Below, in pieces: positions 1-5,639 of a stretch of 7,498 nt of DNA (positions are counted from its first letter, which is position 1; each line of letters opens with the position of its first letter). The translations under genes were made by a program, and so were the position numbers. Under the pieces are notes generated by a model. That model saw only the letters and a program-made list of their open reading frames with translations, did no database searches and was not told the origin of the DNA. This DNA is from Peptococcaceae bacterium. GTDB lineage: Bacteria > Bacillota > Desulfitobacteriia > Desulfitobacteriales > Desulfitobacteriaceae. The stretch lies in assembly GCA_031289815.1 (NCBI GenBank), contig JAITOS010000109.1:1-7498 (forward strand). The letters run 5' to 3'.

Positions 1-20
1 ATAGCACAAAATAGCACAAA
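1..20. repeat. Two tandem copies of a 10-base unit downstream of flgK
   Basis: The unit ATAGCACAAA occurs twice back to back, reading TTTGTGCTAT on the flgK strand. It lies in the short stretch after the flgK stop codon, and the window edge cuts off any further copies. No hairpin, start codon or ribosome binding site is evident in bases 1-38. No function can be assigned. Confidence 0.5.
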
Positions 21-38
21 CGCTACACGCCGCCGGGA

Positions 39-1583
39 TCAGCGAGTTATTCCCATCCCCTTGACGACGGTTTCCAGCATATCGTCGAACATAGTCACCA
101 GGCGGGCCGCCGCCGTATAACTCTTTTGGAATTTGATCAGATTGGTCATTTCCTCATCCAGGTTCACGCCGGAAACGGCCTCCCGCTGTAAGGTCAGCTG
201 ATAGACCAGCATCTCCTGCGATTCCGCCATACGGGTCGCGGTTTGCACGTCCACGCCGACACGGGCGATGAAGGCGTTGTAATAGTCGGAGATGGAAGTG
301 GATTCCAGCGGCGTTTTTCCCGGCGCGCCAAAGGCGCCGGCGGCAATCAGGTCTTTCAGGGCCGCCCAGCCGTCTCCCAGAGAGGCGATGGCGTTGGCCA
401 CAGTGGCGTCCCCGGATTTGACTTCGCCGCTGCCGTCGTCAATCGCTCCGGTGGAGATCCGCCGTACATCCGCCGCGAGATCAGGATTGAAACTGATGTT
501 GGCCGCCGTGATCAGCGGTAAGGCCGGCGGCGTGGTCGTGCCGCTGCCATCGGTAAAGAAGTTCAGGCCCACCGCTTCGACGAGCAGCCCCTGCCCGGTC
601 TGGTGCAAGGCGTTGACCGCGTCGGCTATGCCCTGAGCGATGGTGTTGAGCTCGTTTTCCATATCTTTCAGATAGACGTCGCGCACCTCCAGATTCGCCT
701 GGAGCAAGCCTTTCTGGCTTCCCAGAGCCACCGGTACGCCGTTGTCCTTCCAGGCGACGGTGGCAAAGCCGGTGACAGGATCGGCTACCGCTTTCAAGAG
801 GTTCACTTCCCGGTCACAGACCAGAACCTGCTGGGGCAACACCGTATCGTCACCGATGACCAGGGTATAGATACTGACCATCCGGTCCGGGAATCGCGGG
901 TCGCTCTGTTCGATCACTTTGATATTGGCGATTTTAGACAGCTCGTCCACCAGATTATCGCGTTTATCCAGCAAGTCGTTGGGGAAATCACCGGTGACCT
1001 GCGCGTTTTTGATCTGGTTGCTCAGATCCGTGATCTGCTGCGCGTAGAGATTGATCTGGTCGATCTGAGCGATGACGTTGTCGTTGACCGCTGTTTTCTT
1101 GTCTTCGATCTGCTGCGCTAAGTAATGAAAGGTATCAGTCAATGCTAACGCGCGCCCTTTGACGACCGAACGCGCGCCGCTGTTTTCCGGATTCGTCGCC
1201 AGATCGCTCCAAGCGGTCCAAAATTTTTCCAGGTCGCCGGAAATGCTGAACTCCGATGATTCGTTGAAGATTCCTTCGACCTTGCCCAGGAGATCCTGCC
1301 GGGACAGCCAATACTGCTGTTTGCTCGATTCCAGGCGGTACTGCCGGTCTACAAAGACGTCCCGCGCCCGTTCGATATGGGCGACGTTGACCCCGGTGCC
1401 GATACTCAGGTCTTTGCCGTAGTATTGCAGGGTAAAGGGGATGGTGGCTTTCATGTCCGTGATCTGGCGGGTATAGCCTGTCGCGTTAGCGTTGGCCATG
1501 TTATGACCGGAGACATTGATGGCGGCCTGCTGGGTTTCCAAGGCCCGTACCGCTAATTCCAGTCCAAAAAAGGTTGGCAGCAT
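39..1583 (-). CDS. flgK: Flagellar hook-associated protein 1 (FlgK, HAP1)
   Basis: FlgK is exported through the flagellar type III apparatus and, with FlgL, forms the junction between hook and filament. This 514-residue protein has the family's end-to-end architecture. The N-terminal rod/hook-type helix is at about residues 5-40 (FFGLELAVRALETQQAAINV, then SGHNMANANATGYTRQ). A long variable middle follows. The C-terminal helix is at about 470-512 and contains VNLDEEMTNLIKFQKSYTAA and MFDDMLETVVKGMG. Both terminal helices are the coiled-coil segments shared by axial flagellar proteins, and the length is normal for FlgK. The ATG start is preceded on the minus strand by AAGGAG (bases 1593-1598) with a 9-base spacer. 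The gene is last in the visible flgM-flgN-flgK series, 91 bases after flgN, and is probably co-transcribed from the promoter upstream of flgM. The next gene, often flgL, would lie outside the window. Confidence 0.96.
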   Translation of the reverse strand: MLPTFFGLELAVRALETQQAAINVSGHNMANANATGYTRQITDMKATIPFTLQYYGKDLSIGTGVNVAHIERARDVFVDRQYRLESSKQQYWLSRQDLLGKVEGIFNESSEFSISGDLEKFWTAWSDLATNPENSGARSVVKGRALALTDTFHYLAQQIEDKKTAVNDNVIAQIDQINLYAQQITDLSNQIKNAQVTGDFPNDLLDKRDNLVDELSKIANIKVIEQSDPRFPDRMVSIYTLVIGDDTVLPQQVLVCDREVNLLKAVADPVTGFATVAWKDNGVPVALGSQKGLLQANLEVRDVYLKDMENELNTIAQGIADAVNALHQTGQGLLVEAVGLNFFTDGSGTTTPPALPLITAANISFNPDLAADVRRISTGAIDDGSGEVKSGDATVANAIASLGDGWAALKDLIAAGAFGAPGKTPLESTSISDYYNAFIARVGVDVQTATRMAESQEMLVYQLTLQREAVSGVNLDEEMTNLIKFQKSYTAAARLVTMFDDMLETVVKGMGITR

Positions 1584-1660
1584 ATGATCCGACTCCTTTT
1601 AATGATCTGCGTCATCTTTACTACTTTACTACAATCGTTTCCCTATGTATTATCGTAAAG

Positions 1661-1686
1661 AAACAGATAAAAATTCATATCTGTTT
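1661..1686 (-). other. AT-rich inverted repeat spanning the flgN stop codon
   Basis: AAACAGATA (1661-1669) and TATCTGTTT (1678-1686) can pair perfectly over 9 base pairs around an 8-base loop, and the loop contains the flgN TGA stop. In the flgN-flgK transcript this could be a weak hairpin affecting RNA processing or expression of flgK relative to flgN. It has only two G-C pairs and no continuous U-run after it (CTTTACG follows), so a strong intrinsic terminator is unlikely. Confidence 0.35.
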
Positions 1687-2157
1687 ATCTAATAATTTCA
1701 GTTTGGCGGCGGAACGCTTTTTACTCCCCGGCCGCAGATACACGCTTTCATCCGCTTGGTTAAACAGATTCACGGTATAGTTCATGATCTTGATCGCTTG
1801 GTTCAGCAGCAGCTTGTTCGATTCATGCATGAGCTGCAATTCGCCGACGACGCTTTTCAGTTCCTCATGCACGTCCCCAAGCTCCGGATACGCTTCGGCC
1901 AATTCCGCCAGCGTCAGGTCGCTTTCTTCCTGACCCGCGGTCAGCAGAAACCGCTCCGCCCAAACTAAGCGCTCGCGCTCCAGTACCCCGGCGGAAAGGA
2001 TCAACTGTTCTTCCAGTATGACGATTTCCGCCAGTTCCTGAATATCGTTTTTCACCAGGGCCGCTTTCTTTTTCTCCGATAAAGACTTGAGTTCACAGTA
2101 GAGCCGCACCTGCTGGCTTAAAATCGTATTCAGTTCCGCGATCTTTTCATTTACCAT
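1675..2157 (-). CDS. flgN: Flagellar export chaperone FlgN
   Basis: FlgN is a small cytoplasmic chaperone that binds FlgK and FlgL and brings them to the flagellar export gate. The 160-residue product is almost entirely helical. A charged heptad-like helix lies at about residues 5-65 (rich in L, E, K; includes ELKSLSEKKKAAL), and a second helical part covers about 95-135 (NKLLLNQAIKIMNYTVNLF). The basic C-terminal tail has the family pattern of tyrosine, RPG, then LKLLDKQ. Length and position between flgM and flgK are typical. The start is fixed because the frame has a TAG stop only two codons upstream of the ATG. The ribosome binding site is mediocre: AAGGA eleven bases, or AGGA four bases, before the ATG. 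Family sequence identity is usually low, so the call rests on architecture, the C-terminal motif and context. Confidence 0.88.
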   Translation of the reverse strand: MVNEKIAELNTILSQQVRLYCELKSLSEKKKAALVKNDIQELAEIVILEEQLILSAGVLERERLVWAERFLLTAGQEESDLTLAELAEAYPELGDVHEELKSVVGELQLMHESNKLLLNQAIKIMNYTVNLFNQADESVYLRPGSKKRSAAKLKLLDKQI

Positions 2158-2271
2158 GTGTTCCTACATCCTTTTCATCCTTAACGTCATTCTTCCAGCC
2201 AGCCCGTGAGCGCACGCCCTTTAACGGTCTAAGCAGCCGCGCATTTCCGAGACAGCGCTTCTTTCGCCCGT
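2158..2271 (-). other. flgM-flgN intergenic gap without a clear element
   Basis: These 114 bases separate the flgM stop from the flgN start. I see no sigma-A or sigma-28 promoter match, no convincing stem followed by a T-run, and no ORF longer than eight codons with a ribosome binding site. Read-through from flgM into flgN is the simplest reading. Confidence 0.4.
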
Positions 2272-2565
2272 TCAGTTTTCCGTTATATTCAGGTTGAAGG
2301 CTTGGAAGCGAAGCGCGGCGGCGATGCGGGACGGTTCTATGTTATAGATCCCGGCGTTGATTTGCCCGCTGATTTCCTGCACCCGTTCTTCCCGCACTGC
2401 CGGTAAGGCTTTGGCTTTCTGCAACAGATCGTTGAAGGTTTGTCCTTTATCAGAAACCGAAACTTGATCGGAATCCGAAACGGTTATTTTCTTCCTTATG
2501 CTGTTTGCCTGTTGGATCGCTGTTATGGCGCTGATTGGCGCAATGGATCCGCCGTTGATTTTCAT
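2272..2565 (-). CDS. flgM: Negative regulator of flagellin synthesis (anti-sigma-28 factor FlgM)
   Basis: FlgM binds the flagellar sigma factor (SigD/FliA) in the cytoplasm and blocks it until FlgM itself is secreted through the completed hook-basal body. The 97-residue product has the family pattern. It begins MKINGG, has a flexible middle with D-x-V-x-V-S-D-K-G-Q (about 33-42), and a C-terminal sigma-binding part at about 57-85 (VREERVQEISGQINAGIYNI, then EPSRIAAAL). The V-R-x-E-R-V-x-E-I and I-x-x-G-x-Y segments are the family signature. The ATG at base 2565 is chosen because GAGGTG (minus strand, bases 2572-2577) stands 6 bases upstream. An in-frame GTG at 2574 would lie inside that ribosome binding site, so it is rejected. 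A sigma-28-like promoter lies about 47 bases upstream, consistent with FlgM autoregulation. Confidence 0.92.
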   Translation of the reverse strand: MKINGGSIAPISAITAIQQANSIRKKITVSDSDQVSVSDKGQTFNDLLQKAKALPAVREERVQEISGQINAGIYNIEPSRIAAALRFQAFNLNITEN

Positions 2566-2571
2566 AGCGTT

Positions 2572-2577
2572 CACCTC
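2572..2577 (-). promoter_or_regulatory. flgM ribosome binding site (decides the start)
   Basis: GAGGTG followed by a 6-base spacer (AACGCT) precedes the ATG at 2565. Because the alternative GTG start is part of this same hexamer, the site favours the ATG. Confidence 0.75.
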
Positions 2578-2612
2578 TTCGCTTTTTTCCTGCTATTCGC
2601 TTTCTACAGTTA

Positions 2613-2640
2613 TCATCGGCTGAAAGCGGCGGAAACTCCA
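2613..2640 (-). promoter_or_regulatory. Sigma-28-like promoter for flgM-flgN-flgK
   Basis: On the minus strand the sequence reads TGGAGTTT, 12 bases, GCCGATGA. Against the enterobacterial sigma-28 consensus (TAAAGTTT, 11 bases, GCCGATAA) this is 6 of 8 and 7 of 8, with a spacer one base longer. The -10 ends about 47 bases before the flgM ATG. The motA promoter has the same -10, the same spacing and the same flanking bases (AGCCGATGAT in both), which supports both being real. Sigma-28 control of flgM is well established in other bacteria. Confidence 0.68.
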
Positions 2641-2798
2641 GCCTTTTTGTTAGCTTTTCCCTCTAGTCCCATTCGGTGTTTAATTATACGTTTAAATAAA
2701 ATTTCTGTTCTCTCGCTTTCTAGGTCTTTAGTCCCTATTTCTATCTAAATTGTTTCTTTTTTTATTTAAATTATTCCTTTTGTCCGAAAAATTTTATA

Positions 2799-2826
2799 TA
2801 ATGTTTTTATCTCAAATAGCCGATGA
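2799..2826 (+). promoter_or_regulatory. Sigma-28-like promoter for motA-motB
   Basis: The sequence reads TAATGTTT, 12 bases, GCCGATGA: 7 of 8 and 7 of 8 against TAAAGTTT / GCCGATAA. The distance from TAAT to GCCG is 16 bases, within the 14-16 range used by Bacillus SigD. It would give a motA leader of roughly 80 bases. A TATAAT at 2797-2802 overlaps the -35 element but has no good sigma-A -35 at the right distance. motA and motB are sigma-28-dependent in several well-studied bacteria. Confidence 0.66.
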
Positions 2827-2853
2827 TTTGATTGAACATTCATCGCGGAAATT

Positions 2854-2862
2854 AAGGAGGTG
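2854..2862 (+). promoter_or_regulatory. Strong Shine-Dalgarno site upstream of, but too far from, motA
   Basis: AAGGAGGTG is the best ribosome binding site in the window, yet it lies 50 bases before the motA ATG. It stands 9 to 11 bases before an ATG at 2872 that opens a 16-codon frame. The site therefore argues that a leader peptide may be translated. Confidence 0.5.
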
Positions 2863-2871
2863 CGCCGCACG

Positions 2872-2922
2872 ATGATCGCCTGCAACAGGTTGATCCTACG
2901 GCGGGAGATGAGATGGATTTAA
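2872..2922 (+). CDS. Possible 16-residue leader peptide overlapping the motA start
   Basis: The frame encodes MIACNRLILRREMRWI and is preceded by AAGGAGGTG. It ends at TAA (2920-2922), 7 bases past the end of the motA ATG and in another frame, so ribosomes ending here would be placed on the motA start. The peptide resembles no family I know. It is basic, with no run of a single amino acid that would suggest attenuation by amino acid supply. It could be a translational-coupling leader or a chance frame beside a real leader element. The only evidence is the ribosome binding site and the geometry. Confidence 0.3.
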   Translation: MIACNRLILRREMRWI

Positions 2923-3743
2923 CTACTCTTATCGGCATTATTGCCGGTCTTGGCGCTTTGGTCATCGGCTTTGTCCTGGAAGGAGGGCATCCGGGATCTC
3001 TTTTTCAGGGAACCGCGGCCATCATCGTTTTCGGCGGGACGTTCGGCGCTGTCGCCGCCAGTTTTTCAGCCGCCGACCTCAAGCGGATTCCGCAGTGGTT
3101 CCGCATTGCTTTTTCGCGCAAGGCCTTCGGCACGGAAGAAGCCTACGTTACTCTGATTCAGTTCGCGGAGAAGGCCCGACGGGAAGGCTTGCTCAGCCTG
3201 GAGCGGGAACTGGACTCCGTATCAGACAAGTTCACCCATAAAGGCTTGCAGCTGGTCATCGACGGCACCGACCCGGAAATCACCCAGTCGATTCTGGAAT
3301 CTAATATTTCGGTGCTGGAAAAGCGGCACAAAACCGGAATTCACGTATTTGAAGCCGCCGGTGGTTTCAGCCCGACGATGGGGATCATCGGTACGGTCAT
3401 GGGGCTTGTCCACGTATTAGGCAACCTCGACGATCCGGCCGCTCTTTCCGGCGCGATTGCCGCGGCTTTTATCGCTACCCTCTACGGTGTTTCCGCCGCC
3501 AATCTGTTATGGCTGCCGATCGCTACGAAGCTGAAGCAGAAGGACAAGTTCGAGGTGAATGCGATGGAAATGATTTTAGATGGTATCCTTTCTATTCAGG
3601 CGGGTGAAAATCCTTCTATTCTAAGGGAAAAATTAAAGACCCATTTGGGCCATATGTCGCCGGATTTACGGCTGAAGGAAGGAAGGGGATCGTCTACTTC
3701 GTCCAGGTCCAAGAACCGCTCGATCCCGAACGCGGCCAAATGA
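2913..3743 (+). CDS. motA: Flagellar motor stator protein MotA
   Basis: MotA forms the ion-conducting, torque-generating stator with MotB in the cytoplasmic membrane. The 276 residues show four membrane helices at about 3-22, 31-51, 151-172 and 178-204, with a large cytoplasmic loop between the second and third. Family landmarks are visible: the loop motif ARREGLLSLE at 88-97, whose charged residues correspond to those contacting FliG, and the prolines of SPTMGIIGTVMGL (P154) and LLWLPIATKL (P202), which correspond to E. coli P173 and P222. The tail from about 255 is Ser/Arg/Lys-rich. The start is chosen because MDLTTLIGIIAG is the usual beginning and GGGAG (2903-2907) lies 5 bases upstream, a tight spacing. 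motB overlaps its stop by 4 bases, so the two are translationally coupled. Upstream lie a sigma-28-like promoter and a short leader frame. Confidence 0.96.
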   Translation: MDLTTLIGIIAGLGALVIGFVLEGGHPGSLFQGTAAIIVFGGTFGAVAASFSAADLKRIPQWFRIAFSRKAFGTEEAYVTLIQFAEKARREGLLSLERELDSVSDKFTHKGLQLVIDGTDPEITQSILESNISVLEKRHKTGIHVFEAAGGFSPTMGIIGTVMGLVHVLGNLDDPAALSGAIAAAFIATLYGVSAANLLWLPIATKLKQKDKFEVNAMEMILDGILSIQAGENPSILREKLKTHLGHMSPDLRLKEGRGSSTSSRSKNRSIPNAAK

Positions 3744-4492
3744 GCAGAAGAAGAGAACGGGAAGCGGATAAAGAAAACGCGGATCGCTGGCTGCTGACCT
3801 ATTCTGATTTGATCACCCTGCTGATGATCTTTTTTGTGGTACTCTATTCGATCAGCAAGGTAGACGCGGAGAAATTTAAAGCGGTCGCCGACTCTTTGAG
3901 CGTTTCTCTGGGAGGGGCGCAGGCGGCGTCACCCGCTCTGGCGGACGATTCCTCCGGAACCGCGCTGATCGATCTGCCTGAGCTTGAAGCCTCTTCCGAG
4001 GAGGAGAAGATGTCGATCGAAGTCATCAAGAATAAGATTGACGCTTTCGCTAAGGATAATCAGATTGAACATAAGCTCAGCAGCAGCATTGAAGAACGCG
4101 GTTTGGTCGTCAGCATTCAGGATACTTTGTTGTTTGACAGCGGTTCTGCCGTGATTACCGCCGGCGCCCGCTCTATCCTGGAGAAGATCGCCGTCGTTCT
4201 GTATGCCACGCCCAATTATATCCGGGTGGAAGGTCATACGGATGATTTGCCGATCCGCACGGAACAATTTCCCAGCAATTGGGAACTTTCCGCCGCCAGG
4301 GCCACACATATCGTACAGCTGATGATTGCCAGCGGGATTTCGCCGGTGCGCCTTTCAGAAACCGGCTACAGCGAATACCGCCCGCTCGTTCCCAACGATT
4401 CGGAAGCGAATCGCAACCGCAACCGCCGGGTTGACCTGATTATTTTACGGTCGATTTACGACGCCATCGAACCCGGTCGTCTGGCTGAATAG
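3740..4492 (+). CDS. motB: Flagellar motor stator protein MotB
   Basis: MotB anchors the stator to peptidoglycan and carries the ion-binding aspartate. The 250-residue product has a short basic cytoplasmic N-terminus and one membrane helix at about 17-38 (WLLTYSDLITLLMIFFVVLY) with the essential Asp at residue 23. A plug/linker region rich in Ser, Ala and Glu spans about 40-110. An OmpA-type peptidoglycan-binding domain follows at about 116-236, marked by VEGHTDD (163-169), NWELSAARA (180-188) and NRNRNRRVDL (224-233). Length is typical of Firmicutes MotB. The ATG overlaps the motA stop (ATGA) and has no good ribosome binding site of its own, which implies coupling to motA translation. Whether the motor uses protons or sodium cannot be settled from this sequence. 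The stop is only 12 bases from the stop of the opposing peptidase gene. Confidence 0.96.
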   Translation: MSRRREREADKENADRWLLTYSDLITLLMIFFVVLYSISKVDAEKFKAVADSLSVSLGGAQAASPALADDSSGTALIDLPELEASSEEEKMSIEVIKNKIDAFAKDNQIEHKLSSSIEERGLVVSIQDTLLFDSGSAVITAGARSILEKIAVVLYATPNYIRVEGHTDDLPIRTEQFPSNWELSAARATHIVQLMIASGISPVRLSETGYSEYRPLVPNDSEANRNRNRRVDLIILRSIYDAIEPGRLAE

Positions 4493-4504
4493 CGGCGTCC
4501 GGAT

Positions 4505-5557
4505 TCATTCTTCCTGATCCAAGGCCCGTATGGCTTCGTAGATGATTTCACTGGCTTTGGCCATTTGTTCCAGGGAGAGACTGTCCACGACGTCCTGGGG
4601 GGTATGGTTGTTTCGCAGCCAGTCTCTGGTCAGCAAGGTAACTGCGGGAATTCCGGCCTGAGCAAAGCTGAGCTGATCGCTGTTGTGCGCTGAATTTGGG
4701 GTGAGAACCGCGCTGCAACCCGCCAAGTCCGCTGCTTGCCGCACCGCTTGGACCGCAACGTTTTCATTTTTTCCCCAGAGCAGGAAATCGCCGGTCACGC
4801 CGTTACCGACCGTATCGACGTTCAACACCGCTTTGATCTGGGATAAGGGCAGTACCGGACGGCTGATAAACGCTTTGGAGCCATTATAGCCGCTCTCCTC
4901 CGCCCCCCAGAACCCGATCAGGAGGGTGCGGCGAAGTTTTATTTCTTCCCGCAGGAGACGCCGGATCACGTCCAGCACGCAGGCTACGCCGGAAGCGTTA
5001 TCATTGGCGCCGGGGTAGATCTGCCCCTGATAGATTCCTAAGTGGTCGTAATGCGCCGATAAGATCACGGTTTCCTCTGTCGCCCCCGGCAGGACGCCGA
5101 GGAGGTTGGCGCTGGGCGTGCGCAGACTATCGTCGTTGCCCAAGGTAAAGGTCAAGCGGTTGCTGACCACGATCTTATGTACCGCCGGAATGGTAAACGC
5201 CTGTGCGAAACCGGCGCCGTCGTCTCCTTTGGGTTGGAGTCCTAAAGCGCGCATCTGTCCGGTCAGGTATTCGGCCGCTTTGATTTCACCCGCGGTTCCG
5301 GCCTCTCTTCCCTGCATTTCCGGGCCGGTCAGGACGATGATATCCTCCAGCGCCGAACGATAAAGGTTTTCTTTTTCTTCGTCTCCGGCTACAATAGTAT
5401 CAGGAGGCGAAGCCGGCGGCGGTAAACTCAGTTTGGCGGAGAAGCCGTTAAACATCCCTTCAAGAGCTTTCGCCATCTGTTGGGGAAAACCGGTCCAGGG
5501 CAGGATCACCGCCCCTAAGCCAAGCAGGCTTTTTAAAAAAAAACGTCTTGTCCGCAT
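4505..5557 (-). CDS. Tat-exported M28-family zinc aminopeptidase
   Basis: M28 enzymes are di-zinc exopeptidases, mostly aminopeptidases. With M1 at base 5557 the protein has 350 residues. The N-terminus holds a clear twin-arginine signal, TRRFFLK (3-9), then a hydrophobic segment (SLLGLGAVILPW) and a possible AKA cleavage site (29-31). The zinc and catalytic residues are all present: H169 in AHYDHLG, D186 in GANDNASG, E220/E221 in GAEESGYNGS (catalytic base and ligand), D248 in NVDTVGNG and H318 in NNHTPQD. The protein is therefore likely an active enzyme outside the membrane, with unknown substrate. A start at 5668 is possible but would bury the Tat signal and overlap the divergent yaaR gene. 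The chosen ATG has GGGAGG (5570-5575) 12 bases upstream, a rather long spacing. The gene opposes its neighbours and converges on motB, so it is probably an independent unit. Confidence 0.88.
   Translation of the reverse strand: MRTRRFFLKSLLGLGAVILPWTGFPQQMAKALEGMFNGFSAKLSLPPPASPPDTIVAGDEEKENLYRSALEDIIVLTGPEMQGREAGTAGEIKAAEYLTGQMRALGLQPKGDDGAGFAQAFTIPAVHKIVVSNRLTFTLGNDDSLRTPSANLLGVLPGATEETVILSAHYDHLGIYQGQIYPGANDNASGVACVLDVIRRLLREEIKLRRTLLIGFWGAEESGYNGSKAFISRPVLPLSQIKAVLNVDTVGNGVTGDFLLWGKNENVAVQAVRQAADLAGCSAVLTPNSAHNSDQLSFAQAGIPAVTLLTRDWLRNNHTPQDVVDSLSLEQMAKASEIIYEAIRALDQEE
5530..5543 (-). repeat. T9-A5 homopolymer tract inside the Tat signal codons
   Basis: On the coding (minus) strand nine T are followed by five A, covering the Phe-Phe-Leu-Lys codons just after the twin arginines. 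Such tracts are prone to replication or transcription slippage. A one-base change would abolish the reading frame almost at the start. The composition also follows simply from encoding F-F-L-K, so it may be incidental. Confidence 0.6.
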
Positions 5558-5587
5558 CCTGTGTTTGCGCCTCCCACCTCTCGCTAT

Positions 5588-5599
5588 CTGCCGCGGCAG
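5588..5599. other. 12-base perfect palindrome between the peptidase gene and yaaR
   Basis: CTGCCGCGGCAG is fully self-complementary and sits in the 82-base divergent gap between the chosen peptidase start and yaaR. It could be an operator half-shared by both genes, or chance in G+C-rich sequence. No convincing promoter is visible beside it in either direction. Confidence 0.35.
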
Positions 5600-5639
5600 C
5601 GGAAAAACCCCATTCGGGTAATAAAAGGAGCGAAGCCGT

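Larger units (their letters stand above)
2566..2912. promoter_or_regulatory. Divergent flgM / motA control region
   Basis: This 347-base region separates two divergent transcription units. Bases from about 2650 to 2815 are clearly richer in A+T than the flanking genes. It holds two sigma-28-like promoters in opposite orientation (2613-2640 minus, 2799-2826 plus), a strong but displaced ribosome binding site (2854-2862) and a short leader ORF (2872-2922). A minus-strand TATAAT (2683-2688) and a plus-strand TATAAT (2797-2802) lack good -35 partners at 16-18 bases, so sigma-A promoters are not supported strongly. The motif TAGTCCC occurs at 2664-2670 and 2729-2735 with unknown meaning. I see no tRNA and recognise no riboswitch. 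Confidence 0.7.

Noticed and set aside
603..1121. Plus-strand open frame of 172 codons opposite flgK
   Set aside because: It lies wholly antisense to the well-supported flgK, has no recognisable domain, and its composition is what the complement of flgK would give. The same holds for the other plus-strand frames between 243 and 1422.
2683..2688. TATAAT on the minus strand as a sigma-A -10 for flgM
   Set aside because: The hexamer at the proper distance is AGAACA at best (3 of 6), and there is no extended -10 TG.
5584..5612. Sigma-28-like site upstream of the peptidase (minus strand TGGGGTTT, 13 bases, GCAGATAG)
   Set aside because: Only 5 of 8 and 6 of 8 matches, with a spacer one base longer than at the two better sites and G+C-rich surroundings. 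Not distinguishable from chance.
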